Below, one piece after another: positions 25,525 through 34,018 of a stretch of DNA of 64,000 bases. The position numbers and the translations under genes are program-made. How positions within the stretch are numbered: the stretch's first letter is position 1; each line of letters opens with the position of its first letter. Source of the DNA: WLXB01 sp040221475 (lineage in GTDB: Bacteria > Pseudomonadota > Alphaproteobacteria > Rhodospirillales > Rhodospirillaceae); assembly GCA_040221475.1 (NCBI GenBank), contig JAVKEJ010000060.1, positions 62,001 to 126,000 on the forward strand. The letters run 5' to 3'. Under the pieces are notes generated by a model. The model ran no database searches, was not told the origin of the DNA, and was given only the letters and a program-made list of their open reading frames with translations.

Positions 25525-26055
25525 ATGCCTGGAATTGATGAAACCAAACCTTTTGTTCCCATTAACATCGGTGTTCTCACGATCACCGATAGTCGGACGT
25601 TAGAAACTGACACGTCGGGCAAAATACTGGCAGATCGTCTGACAGAGGCCGGCCATCACTTGGCTGGCCGTCTCATCGTCAAAGACGAGGTGCCTAATAT
25701 CGTCGCGCAACTCAATGCGTGGATTGATGACCCCAATGTGGACGTTGTGATCACCAATGGCGGCACCGGCCTGACAGGTCGCGACGTCACGCCGGAAGCC
25801 TTTGCTGAAGTTTGTGAAAAAGAAATCCCGGGTTTTGGTGAATTGTTTCGCTGGGTGAGTTTGAAATCGATCGGCACATCAACGGTGCAATCCCGCGCCA
25901 CCGCAGGCGTCGCGCGGGGCACCTATTTGTTCGCGCTGCCGGGTTCAAATGGTGCGGTCAAGGATGGCTGGGATGAAATTCTGAAATACCAGTTGGATGT
26001 TCGTCACACGCCCTGCAACTTTGTTGAGTTGATCCCGCGCTTAAGGGAAAAATAG
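25525..26055 (+). CDS. moaB: Molybdenum cofactor biosynthesis protein MoaB
   Basis: 176 residues, typical MoaB length. Family motifs: VLTITDSRTLETDTSG near the N terminus, VVITNGGTGLTGRDVTPEA, and the C-terminal ALPGSNGAVKDGWDEIL. MoaB/MogA-type proteins adenylylate molybdopterin before metal insertion. It follows the glycosylase gene by 57 bp on the same strand. Its 3' end overlaps the convergent transferase gene by 52 bp. Confidence 0.93.
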   Translation: MPGIDETKPFVPINIGVLTITDSRTLETDTSGKILADRLTEAGHHLAGRLIVKDEVPNIVAQLNAWIDDPNVDVVITNGGTGLTGRDVTPEAFAEVCEKEIPGFGELFRWVSLKSIGTSTVQSRATAGVARGTYLFALPGSNGAVKDGWDEILKYQLDVRHTPCNFVELIPRLREK

Positions 26056-26639
26056 CGCCAACGTTCGTAGCTATTACCGTCATCCACATCGCTCAACGTG
26101 CTAATCGTCGCGGTCTTAAGCTGCTGTAAATTTATCACCGTATCCTTGAGCGCATCCGGTGAGGACCAGCGCACGCTGTGAAACGGGTGTCTTGTTATGC
26201 GTCGATTGGCAAACCCAACCAGCCAGTAGCCGCCATCGGTTGCAGGTCCGAACACAACATCTGCGTGCCCCAGAGCTTTGAACGCGCTGCGAATATGATC
26301 GTTGGTCACGTTTGGGATATCGCTGCCAATCAGCACGACCGGCACGCCACGTCCAAAGGCCGTAAGGCCGCGTTCCATGCGCATTCCAAGATCGCCGCGT
26401 CCTTGTTTCAGGATCGCGCTCGTTTTGGGCCATTGGCCCTTGGTGCTCCGCTCCCGGTCTGGGGTAATTTGTAGAACGGTGCGCCATTCGCTGGGGCTTC
26501 TCAGATGCCGCACCGTTGCCGCAAGCGTGGTGCGGTAAAACCGCCAGGCATCCAGAACGCCGATATCACGGGCTAATCGGGATTTTACGGCCCCCAATCT
26601 TGGGGCCCGCGCCATGACCATGAGAACCCCCCTGGTCAT
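26004..26639 (-). CDS. TIGR04282/DUF2064-type glycosyltransferase-like protein
   Basis: 211 residues from the ATG at 26639, chosen because it overlaps the upstream stop by 4 bp and because VMARAPRLGAVKSRLARDIG is the family's N-terminal motif. A GT-A fold is indicated by LIGSDIPNVTNDHI and FGPATDGGYWLVG. Members are nucleotidyl- or glycosyl-transferase-like and usually pair with a TIGR04283 family 2 transferase, as here. Their substrates are mostly unproven; arsenosugar formation has been suggested for some. Confidence 0.85.
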   Translation of the reverse strand: MTRGVLMVMARAPRLGAVKSRLARDIGVLDAWRFYRTTLAATVRHLRSPSEWRTVLQITPDRERSTKGQWPKTSAILKQGRGDLGMRMERGLTAFGRGVPVVLIGSDIPNVTNDHIRSAFKALGHADVVFGPATDGGYWLVGFANRRITRHPFHSVRWSSPDALKDTVINLQQLKTATISTLSDVDDGNSYERWRYFSLKRGINSTKLQGV

Positions 26640-27328
26640 CCGTAGAGCTTTGCAATCCAGCGCGGTGGCACACCACACATATAAATAAACAGGCAGAACA
26701 AATTCCGCGATGGCCGCGCCCACCACCCGTTCTTGCGATACCGCTCTGCTGAGGTCACAGCGCGTGCCTCAAACATATGAATACCGCGCCGCCCGATTCG
26801 TCGCACGAGGTCAACGTCTTCCATCAGGGGCAGGGGCCGGTATCCGCCAATCTCGTCGTAAAGGTCTTTACGGATCAGTAGACCTTGGTCTCCGTAAGGT
26901 AAACCCAATCTGCGGCAGCGCCACGCGACCATCCGTTCAATGCGCCGTGCAGACGGGGAGCCGTCATCCAACGCAAACCGAAACGCTGCGGCCTTCGCGG
27001 TCTGCGCTGGTTTGGAAATATATGTCTGAACTTCGCCCACCCAGTCATCGCTCAAAACGGTGTCGGCATGGAGAAACAGCACCCATTGGCGTGTTGCTGC
27101 CACGCCACCCCGGGCGAGTTGCGCACCACGGCCTTTCTCGGCCGGCAATATCGTCGCGCCAGCTGCGTGGGCAATCTTCACGGTGTCATCTTTTGATCCG
27201 CCATCGACGACAATCAGTTGCAAGGTATCCGACCACGCATGCAGCGCCGACAAACAGGTCTCTAATGTTGCTGCTGCATTCAATGTGGGAAGAACAACGG
27301 AAAGGGTTGGCGTTTCTGAGTTATGCAT
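26636..27328 (-). CDS. TIGR04283-family glycosyltransferase 2
   Basis: 230 residues. GT2 motifs: LSVVLPTLNAAATLETCL at the N terminus, IVVDGGSKDDT for nucleotide binding, FLHADTVLSDDW as the DxD-like metal motif, and LPYGDQGLLIRKDLYDEIGG. These enzymes transfer a sugar from a nucleotide donor. It is translationally coupled to the DUF2064 gene by an ATGA overlap. It is divergent from the antiporter gene, 76 bp between starts. Confidence 0.88.
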   Translation of the reverse strand: MHNSETPTLSVVLPTLNAAATLETCLSALHAWSDTLQLIVVDGGSKDDTVKIAHAAGATILPAEKGRGAQLARGGVAATRQWVLFLHADTVLSDDWVGEVQTYISKPAQTAKAAAFRFALDDGSPSARRIERMVAWRCRRLGLPYGDQGLLIRKDLYDEIGGYRPLPLMEDVDLVRRIGRRGIHMFEARAVTSAERYRKNGWWARPSRNLFCLFIYMCGVPPRWIAKLYG

Positions 27329-27404
27329 CTTGATTCAGTTTCACGGCACCATTCATGCTACATCATTACTTTGAAGCGTCTTTGGCAGCAACTTAAAGGG
27401 CCTC

Positions 27405-28721
27405 ATGCATACTGAACCGGGCATTTTAGGTGTGACGACGGTCATTCTGGCCGCCTTGTTGCTGGGCTTGGGCATGGTGAGGCTGCGTCAACCGGCTGTG
27501 CTTGGCTATATCCTCGCCGGTGTGGTGTTAGGGCCGTCTGGCTTAGGCTTGGTTGAAGACCGCGAGGGTGTTGCGCTGCTGGCAGAGCTTGGCGTTTTGA
27601 TGCTCCTGTTTATTGTTGGCGCCGAGCTTGATCTCCGGCGCTTTATGGACTCCTGGACCGTCGCGGTCGGGACGTTGGTCATTCAGGTTGGCGCTGGTAT
27701 TGGCATGGGGCTCGGTCTGATGGCGCTGCTGGGTTGGAGTTTTCCGCTCGCCATACTCGCCGGTTTTGCCTTTGCGCTTTCGTCCACAGCGGTCGTGATT
27801 AAAATGCTCGAGCAATCGGGCGAACTCACCACGACAACGGGTCGTATTGCCGTTGGTGTGTTGATCGCCCAAGACATTGCCGTCGTCCCCATGATGTTGG
27901 TGCTTGCTGTTCTGTCTGATGGGGTCATGAGCGTCTCCGGGGCGGCCAGTGTTGTGGGCTCCATTGTCTTTATGGCGGGGCTGTTCTGGATACTGACGCA
28001 CCGTCAAATCAATATTCCCGTACCCGAACGCTTAACCAGTCATGTTGATCTCGGTCCGCTTATCGGACTCGCCGTTTGTTTTGGTGCGGCGACACTCAGC
28101 GGAGTGATGGGGTTGTCGCCTGCTTATGGCGCATTCCTTGCGGGTGTTGTGATTGGCTCCTCAACATTAAGAGAAAACGTCATTCGTCATACTCACCCCG
28201 TGCAAGCCGTGTTGTTGATGGTTTTCTTTTTGTCCATCGGCCTCCTGGTGGATTTGACCTATCTCTGGAACAACTTGCTGCTTGTTCTTACACTTCTCCT
28301 GCTGGTGACGGTCATCAAGGCCATCGTTAATATTGGCGCACTCCGGCTTATGGGGCAGTCCTGGCCCCGTTCGGTCCAAGTCGGCGTTGTTCTCGCGCAA
28401 ATTGGCGAGTTTTCCTTCTTGCTGGCAACCTTAAGTGCGGAGCGCGGCATTCTGGATCAAGATGGGGCCCGCATGATGATTGCGGTCACGGTGCTCAGCC
28501 TGGCTTTCAGTCCGCTGTGGTTGTTGGTGGCACACCGTTTGGATGCCGTGGCACGGCGTCAGATTCCGACATTGCATGAAACCTTAGATATCGCCTTTGG
28601 TCCGGAAATCAGCGCGGCCGTTCAGCTTAAAATGCGCGGCGTCAAAAGGTGGCGTGTCTGGAACTGGCGGCGCCGTAAAAAGAAAACGGTGGTTCCAAAT
28701 CATTCACCAAAGGAAGATTAA
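27405..28721 (+). CDS. Cation:proton antiporter, CPA2 family
   Basis: 438 residues with about 12 hydrophobic helices. Motifs of the CPA2/KefB group: QPAVLGYILAGVVLGPSGLG, ELGVLMLLFIVGAELD, and ALSSTAVVIKMLEQSG. Full KefB/KefC carry a C-terminal RCK (TrkA-N) domain of about 200 residues; this protein ends after a short basic tail, so it is a membrane-domain-only member like many bacterial NhaS/Kef homologues. It exchanges Na+ or K+ for protons. An unrelated gene follows after 17 bp. Confidence 0.88.
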   Translation: MHTEPGILGVTTVILAALLLGLGMVRLRQPAVLGYILAGVVLGPSGLGLVEDREGVALLAELGVLMLLFIVGAELDLRRFMDSWTVAVGTLVIQVGAGIGMGLGLMALLGWSFPLAILAGFAFALSSTAVVIKMLEQSGELTTTTGRIAVGVLIAQDIAVVPMMLVLAVLSDGVMSVSGAASVVGSIVFMAGLFWILTHRQINIPVPERLTSHVDLGPLIGLAVCFGAATLSGVMGLSPAYGAFLAGVVIGSSTLRENVIRHTHPVQAVLLMVFFLSIGLLVDLTYLWNNLLLVLTLLLLVTVIKAIVNIGALRLMGQSWPRSVQVGVVLAQIGEFSFLLATLSAERGILDQDGARMMIAVTVLSLAFSPLWLLVAHRLDAVARRQIPTLHETLDIAFGPEISAAVQLKMRGVKRWRVWNWRRRKKKTVVPNHSPKED

Positions 28722-28738
28722 GAGGATAGAATAAAGAC

Positions 28739-29269
28739 ATGGCTTTGCAAAACGTTGCGTCAACGATTCCCACAAAAACGGGCAGTAAAAAGCGGCTCCA
28801 AAACCTATGGAGGGTTTGTGTTGTTGCGCTCTTGCTGTCATCCCCAACACGCGTTACGGCAGCCGGGCAAGCTCTGGTTCCGGCCACACCACAGGATTTT
28901 GTGACACTGTATGCGGTGGCCTCGGCAGCCATGTCGGCAGAAGCGGTGGCAAGCTTTTACCATGAGGAAGTCACCAGTATTCCTTTTGCCGGCCCCTCGC
29001 GTGTCATGCGGGGGAACGCCCAGCAGCAAGAAGAGCTCCAAGGATTGTTCGACAGCTTGGCATCTCGGGGCATTGCCTCACTGATACTGGCCGATTACTC
29101 AATTACCCAGTTGTCTGATCACTTTGCGACAACCCGGCTCAGGTGGGAGCTCTCGCAAGCAGATGGGAAGACGGTAAATGTTATCAATTCCACATACGTT
29201 ATTCGGCGCGAAGACTCTGGGTGGCGCGTTGTGACCATCTTGGAGATGGGTAAGCCTCATGGACTTTAG
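28739..29269 (+). CDS. Exported NTF2-like protein
   Basis: 176 residues. An N-terminal hydrophobic stretch (VCVVALLLSSPTRVTAAG) suggests export. The remainder looks like a SnoaL/NTF2-like alpha+beta cone: YHEEVTSIPFAGPSRVMRGN, FATTRLRWELSQADGK, STYVIRREDSGWRVVTI. Such domains bind small ligands or act as enzymes; no catalytic residue can be assigned. It lies 17 bp after the antiporter gene and 50 bp before rnhB, so it may share their transcript. Confidence 0.65.
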   Translation: MALQNVASTIPTKTGSKKRLQNLWRVCVVALLLSSPTRVTAAGQALVPATPQDFVTLYAVASAAMSAEAVASFYHEEVTSIPFAGPSRVMRGNAQQQEELQGLFDSLASRGIASLILADYSITQLSDHFATTRLRWELSQADGKTVNVINSTYVIRREDSGWRVVTILEMGKPHGL

Positions 29270-29319
29270 TGAAGAATCACGTTCACAAATCTTGATGTGG
29301 AAGACGCAGCTTCTGTCCA

Positions 29320-29946
29320 ATGCCTGACTTCTCTTTAGAATGTGAAGTCCTGGGCATCGTTGCTGGTATTGATGAAGCGGGCCGGGGACCATGGGCAGGT
29401 CCTGTTGTTGCGGGGGCAGCTATCCTCAACCGCGAGACACTTCCAGAGTCTTTGCTGCATGGATTGGATGATTCAAAAGCCCTCAGCGCGATTCGACGTG
29501 AGGTGCTCTATAAAGAGTTGTTCCAAAGCTCTGCTGTCATTCTCGGTGTCGGCTTGGCGTCGGTAGAAGAAATAGACAGCCTCAATATTTTACAGGCCAC
29601 GTTCCTTGCCATGGCGCGCGCGTTCAAAAATCTCAAGTGTTCTGTCGACCTCGCGTTGGTTGATGGCAACAAAGCCCCCGATTTACCCTGTGCCGTTCGC
29701 ACCATCGTGAAAGGCGATAGCCGGAGCCTGTCGATTGCGGCGGGGTCAATTGTTGCGAAAGTCACACGCGATCGGCTCATGACAAATCTTGCAAAAGACT
29801 TTCCAGGTTATGGCTGGGAGACAAATCAAGGCTATGGCACCGCTGGCCATAGAGCAGGTTTGGAACGCCTCGGTGTGACTCCTCATCACCGCAAATCCTT
29901 CGCGCCCATCCGCGCCGCGCTGAAGCATTCAGTCGTACAGCGTTAG
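29320..29946 (+). CDS. rnhB: Ribonuclease HII
   Basis: 208 residues. The N-terminal active-site signature GIDEAGRGPWAGPVVAGAAIL gives the first Asp and Glu; the next Asp lies in LALVDGNKAPDLP, and the C-terminal part has GDSRSLSIAAGSIVAKVTRDR. RNase HII removes RNA from RNA/DNA hybrids and single ribonucleotides from DNA. It precedes ccrM on the same strand by 277 bp, with an unusual regulatory gap between. Confidence 0.96.
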   Translation: MPDFSLECEVLGIVAGIDEAGRGPWAGPVVAGAAILNRETLPESLLHGLDDSKALSAIRREVLYKELFQSSAVILGVGLASVEEIDSLNILQATFLAMARAFKNLKCSVDLALVDGNKAPDLPCAVRTIVKGDSRSLSIAAGSIVAKVTRDRLMTNLAKDFPGYGWETNQGYGTAGHRAGLERLGVTPHHRKSFAPIRAALKHSVVQR

Positions 29947-30017
29947 AAAAACCTGCTCATATCACCAGAAAAATTTAATCAGGATTTTCTCTAAATCACC
30001 CACATCTAGCGCTCATC

Positions 30018-30120
30018 GACTCGGCGACTCCCATATGTGGACAAAGCGTCCCGCAGTTGCCTAGATCCTGTGGATATCTTGTTAATCATTCTCTAACCCA
30101 TTGATTCCATTGTGAGAGTC
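30018..30120. promoter_or_regulatory. Cluster of GANTC, DnaA-like and CtrA-like sites before ccrM
   Basis: Four GANTC sites lie within 103 bp: GACTC at 30018 and 30026, GATTC at 30103, GAGTC at 30116. Two sequences one base from the DnaA box consensus are at 30036-30044 (TGTGGACAA) and 30069-30077 (TGTGGATAT). TTAA-N7-CTAA at 30082-30096 is one base from the CtrA motif TTAA-N7-TTAA. The ccrM promoter of Caulobacter is CtrA-controlled and carries GANTC sites, so cell-cycle control is a good inference. Confidence 0.6.
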
Positions 30121-30223
30121 ATAAACAGGCAGCCCGCCAAAGAGGCTGTCAATCGTGGGGATTTTGCTTGGGGGGCTGTCCAAAGGGGACGGCACCGCTC
30201 CAAGTTTCGGGGATGCATGTTTC

Positions 30224-31372
30224 ATGACAAAATCTAAATCAAAGACAAAGAGCGCCGCTGGTGCCTCATCTAAGGTTGCGAGCGCTGAGACGTTAAAAAC
30301 CAATGTTATTTACGGCGGCGACTGCGTCGAGGTGATGAACAGTTTACCTGAAAACTCAGTCGATCTGATTTTTGCTGATCCTCCTTACAACTTGCAGCTT
30401 GGCGGCGATCTTCAACGACCCGACAACAGCCGTGTTGATGGGGTTGATGATGCCTGGGATCAGTTTGATAATTTTAAAGCCTATGATGATTTCAGCCGCG
30501 CTTGGCTGACGGCGGCACGCCGTGTTCTTAAAGACAGCGGGTCTTTGTGGGTGATCGGCAGCTACCACAATATTTTTCGCGTTGGTACGGCCCTGCAAGA
30601 TATCGGCTACTGGCTTCTGAACGATGTGATTTGGCGCAAAACCAACCCGATGCCAAACTTCCGTGGCACGCGGTTTACCAACGCTCATGAAACCATGATC
30701 TGGTGCGCAAAATCCAAAGAAGCCCGATACACCTTCAATTACGACGCCATGAAAAACCTCAATGAAGGTTTGCAGATGCGCTCTGACTGGTCCCTGCCAT
30801 TGTGCACGGGTGCTGAGCGTTTAAAGGGCGAAGAGGGCTCAAAGCTCCATCCAACGCAAAAGCCCGAAAGTTTGCTCTATCGCATCATTCTGGCCGCCAC
30901 AAAAACAGGGGATGTTGTGCTCGATCCTTTCTTTGGAACCGGCACCACGGGGGCTGTCGCGAAGCAGATGGGCCGTTCGTACATAGGAATAGAACGCGAT
31001 GAAACTTATATCAAAGGTGCGCGTCAGCGTCTCAAAGGTCTCAAAGAAATCGAAGACAAAACCCTTCTCGATACGCCGTCCAAGCGCTCTCAACCGCGCA
31101 TACCGTTCGGCTCGGTCGTGGAGCGCGGACTCCTGCCGCCTGGCACCGTTCTCACAGACATTGCCGGACGTCACGCCGCAAAAGTAAGAGCAGACGGTAC
31201 GCTCATTTCAGATCAGCACAGAGGCTCTATTCACCAAGTTGGTGCCGCCGTTCAAGGCGCGCCGGCCTGCAACGGATGGACGTTCTGGCATACTCAGATG
31301 AAAGGTTCACGCGTCGCCATTGACGTTCTACGTCAGAAGGTCCGGGCTGAACTGGGTGAAGCTCTGCAATAG
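30224..31372 (+). CDS. ccrM: Cell-cycle DNA adenine methyltransferase CcrM (GANTC)
   Basis: 382 residues from the ATG at 30224; a longer frame from 30155 runs through the regulatory gap and is rejected. The catalytic ADPPYNLQL (DPPY at 52-55) precedes the SAM motif DPFFGTGTTG (237-242), the beta-group order of CcrM. The last 100 residues form a RAMA-type DNA-binding domain (HAAKVRADGTLISDQHRGSI, NGWTFWHTQM). CcrM methylates adenine in GANTC late in the cell cycle in alphaproteobacteria. The low-complexity first 25 residues are an extension. A strong terminator follows. Confidence 0.95.
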   Translation: MTKSKSKTKSAAGASSKVASAETLKTNVIYGGDCVEVMNSLPENSVDLIFADPPYNLQLGGDLQRPDNSRVDGVDDAWDQFDNFKAYDDFSRAWLTAARRVLKDSGSLWVIGSYHNIFRVGTALQDIGYWLLNDVIWRKTNPMPNFRGTRFTNAHETMIWCAKSKEARYTFNYDAMKNLNEGLQMRSDWSLPLCTGAERLKGEEGSKLHPTQKPESLLYRIILAATKTGDVVLDPFFGTGTTGAVAKQMGRSYIGIERDETYIKGARQRLKGLKEIEDKTLLDTPSKRSQPRIPFGSVVERGLLPPGTVLTDIAGRHAAKVRADGTLISDQHRGSIHQVGAAVQGAPACNGWTFWHTQMKGSRVAIDVLRQKVRAELGEALQ

Positions 31373-31423
31373 CAGATCAACGTTGTTAAAGAAGACCGAT
31401 AAAATCAAGAAAAATAAAAGTCC

Positions 31424-31460
31424 AACCCCGTCCTGGAAAAACCCAGGGCGGGGTTTTCTT
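31424..31460 (+). terminator. Terminator after ccrM
   Basis: AACCCCG and CCTGG on the left pair with CCAGG and CGGGGTT on the right (31424-31455), with one bulge on each side, followed by TTCTT. This is a strong GC-rich rho-independent terminator 51 bases after the ccrM stop. Confidence 0.85.
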
Positions 31461-31524
31461 ATGCAAGCTCGCAGGGAATAAGCTCACCGTTGTAGCGTCT
31501 GAACTGGCCCGTATCTCCTATCGC

Positions 31525-32385
31525 TCAGGCTTGATCAACGGTGACGATAGAAACAGCATCAGGCTCGGTGACCGCAGAGAATAAGATTTTCTTGGTCACG
31601 GCTTGCTGAATGTTCAACGCCTCATCCTTTGGGCAGAGCAAGCTAAACAACAGCGCAGGTTTGCCCAAGTCACTGGTGATCAATTTAACCGAGGCGCCGT
31701 CGCCCTCGATATCAACATCAATACGTTTCCTCAGTTTCATAAGTTCTGATTTAATTTGCTCAGCAAAAGGGAGGCACGCCTCTGTTAAAGCGGCTTCAGC
31801 AACGTCAATGCGTGCGCTCAGGGCGATGTTGTTCTCAAGCGTGACTTTAAAGTCGTGGGTGATAAAACTGCCTTTTGGAATATGAAAAACTTTACTGGTT
31901 AAAAAGACGCTGTTGGGCAGTGTCAGTTTGCGGCCCGTGTAGGCGTAGGTTCCCCCATGAAGATCAACCACCAGGAGGGTGGTTGTAAGGAGTGCGTTTT
32001 GCGCGACCTCCGCGCCAACTCCGTCAATTTCTATCCAGTCGCCAACGTCAACGTTATCCAGGCTTGTGCGGATGACCGCACCGGATAAACAAAGAATGAG
32101 TTCTTTTGTTGCGATGACGATGGCCACCGCAAACGCGGTTAATGATAATGCGAAGGTTGAAAGGGCGTTGGACCAGATCACAATCAAGCCAAAACCGATC
32201 AGCAAAAAAGTGGTGGTTTTTACGGCTGATAGCCAGCGCCGCCGTTCTGCGCTGCTGGCGCGCGTGTTGCGCTTGATCAGGCCGTTCACCAAAAACCGAA
32301 TCACCAATAACGCGAAGATCAGCAGTGCTGACGCGGCCAGATCAATCATGTTGTCGCGGTTTATGAAGGTCGCGAGATGGTCCAT
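31525..32385 (-). CDS. MscS-family mechanosensitive channel-like protein, small
   Basis: 286 residues from the ATG at 32385; the frame is open further upstream but without similarity. Three hydrophobic segments lie in the first 120 residues. The core VDVGDWIEIDGVGAEVAQNALLTTTLLVVDLHGG matches the beta domain after the pore helix of MscS proteins, and a cytoplasmic alpha/beta domain follows. The pore helix is less Gly/Ala-rich than in E. coli MscS (FAVAIVIATKELILCLSGAV). Gating and conductance cannot be judged. It is divergent from a second MscS gene. Confidence 0.75.
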   Translation of the reverse strand: MDHLATFINRDNMIDLAASALLIFALLVIRFLVNGLIKRNTRASSAERRRWLSAVKTTTFLLIGFGLIVIWSNALSTFALSLTAFAVAIVIATKELILCLSGAVIRTSLDNVDVGDWIEIDGVGAEVAQNALLTTTLLVVDLHGGTYAYTGRKLTLPNSVFLTSKVFHIPKGSFITHDFKVTLENNIALSARIDVAEAALTEACLPFAEQIKSELMKLRKRIDVDIEGDGASVKLITSDLGKPALLFSLLCPKDEALNIQQAVTKKILFSAVTEPDAVSIVTVDQA

Positions 32386-32597
32386 GTGTTTGCGTGCCTC
32401 AGGTTGTTTATGTCTTTGGGCGTACTTACAACACCTCGGCCTTAGTATGAACGTCTGATTCTGTACAACCGAGGATTTTACGTCTGTGCAGCAGATGAAA
32501 TTAAGGTTTATCAGGCTTGCTCCCAAACCCCAAACAGACCTAGGCTCTTTTAGGGTTGTGGTGTTCTGACCTTATGTAAAATTAATGGGATGACAGG

Positions 32598-33908
32598 GTG
32601 GAAGATTTAAACGTCCGGCTGCAACAAACTTGGGATATCGTTGTTGGCTGGATCTTCAGTGTGACGTTCTATGCACAGGTCAGCTTCGCCCTCGCAGCCA
32701 TTGCGTTGGCCTATCTTGTTGCGACAGGCATTCGGGCGCGGGTTCGTATGTTTAGGGACACGCCTGAGCAAGGTCCGATTTACGATATTCGTCTCGCTTT
32801 GTACAAGGCGGGAGAGTTGGTTTTCCCAGTCTTTAATATCGTTTTTCTTGGCGTGGCCATTCAGATTAGCGAAGACGTGGTTCAGCAGGGGTGGGTGCCT
32901 CGTCTTGCTCAAGGCTGGGCGGTTATATTCCTGCTCTATCAAATCATTTCGACATTTGTCACAAGTTCCACCATCAAGCTCATCGTCACGTGGATTGGCG
33001 TACCCCTTGCCGTTCTTTATGTCGTGGGATGGTTGGATGACGTCACCCTATATCTAGACGGCGTAGCATTTCATGCGGGCGATATTCGCATCTCCGCGCT
33101 GGCTCTGGGCCGCACATTGTTGTTTGGGTTTATCTTATTTTGGCTGGGCCGGATCTCAAACGATACCGGTAAGCGTGTCATCCGCAACAACGAAAAAATG
33201 GACGTCGGCACCCGAGAAGTGCTCGCCAAATTATTCGAGATCTCGCTGTTCGCAATCATCTTCTTAATGTTGCTCCAGGTCGTCGGGATCAATCTCACAG
33301 CCCTCACGGTGTTTGGTGGCGCGCTGGGTGTTGGCCTTGGCTTCGGTCTGCAGCAGATCGCGGCAAACTTTGTGTCTGGTATTATCATTCTGCTGGACCG
33401 CTCGATTACCATTGGCGATTACATTCAGCTTGAAGATGGCCGGGGTGGTACCATTCGCGAACTCAGCATGCGGTCTGCGATTCTTGAGACCTACGATGGC
33501 AAAGACATCATGGTGCCGAATGAATCTTTCATCACCACCTCTTTCACCAACTGGACCCACTTCAATCAAAAGCAACGCTATCCCATTGAGTTTAGTGTGG
33601 CGTATAAAACCGACCTGCCCAAAATGTTTGATATTTTACGGGAAGTCGTTGCCAGTCATCCGCGGGTTTTAAGTGGCGATGATGTGCCTATTGAAGAGCG
33701 TCCGGACGCTGAAATTGCCAGTTTCGGGGACTCAGGAATCAACATTCTTGTGGAGTTCTGGATGGAAGGGGTTGATGACGGTCCCAACCGCGTCGGCGCA
33801 GACCTCCTGCTGATGATTTGGATGGCGCTGAAGGAAAACGATATCGAAATTCCATTCCCGCAACGCGAGATCAAAGTTTTGTCCGACGACAAAAAGCCGC
33901 TGGCGTAA
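32598..33908 (+). CDS. MscS-family mechanosensitive channel
   Basis: 436 residues from GTG. Five or six hydrophobic helices are followed by the classical pore helix and beta domain: LTVFGGALGVGLGFGLQQIA, then NFVSGIIILLDRSITIGDY and the C-terminal NILVEFWMEG. MscS channels open under membrane tension to release solutes during osmotic downshock. The N-terminal extension of about 150 residues with extra helices resembles the larger YbdG/YjeP-like members. It is divergent from the smaller MscS-like gene, 212 bp between starts. Confidence 0.9.
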   Translation: MEDLNVRLQQTWDIVVGWIFSVTFYAQVSFALAAIALAYLVATGIRARVRMFRDTPEQGPIYDIRLALYKAGELVFPVFNIVFLGVAIQISEDVVQQGWVPRLAQGWAVIFLLYQIISTFVTSSTIKLIVTWIGVPLAVLYVVGWLDDVTLYLDGVAFHAGDIRISALALGRTLLFGFILFWLGRISNDTGKRVIRNNEKMDVGTREVLAKLFEISLFAIIFLMLLQVVGINLTALTVFGGALGVGLGFGLQQIAANFVSGIIILLDRSITIGDYIQLEDGRGGTIRELSMRSAILETYDGKDIMVPNESFITTSFTNWTHFNQKQRYPIEFSVAYKTDLPKMFDILREVVASHPRVLSGDDVPIEERPDAEIASFGDSGINILVEFWMEGVDDGPNRVGADLLLMIWMALKENDIEIPFPQREIKVLSDDKKPLA

Positions 33909-34018
33909 TCCAGCAATTTTTTGGTGCTAACAGCCTGGGCCTAAGCCAACACTGGCCCATTCTCGCAGGATATGGTGAACTGTATCCCTCAAATACGCTC
34001 GGGGCGGGGGAAAGCCAC

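Noticed and set aside
30155..30223. N-terminal 23-codon extension of CcrM
   Set aside because: It lies immediately beside the GANTC-rich regulatory gap and is not part of the family's core.
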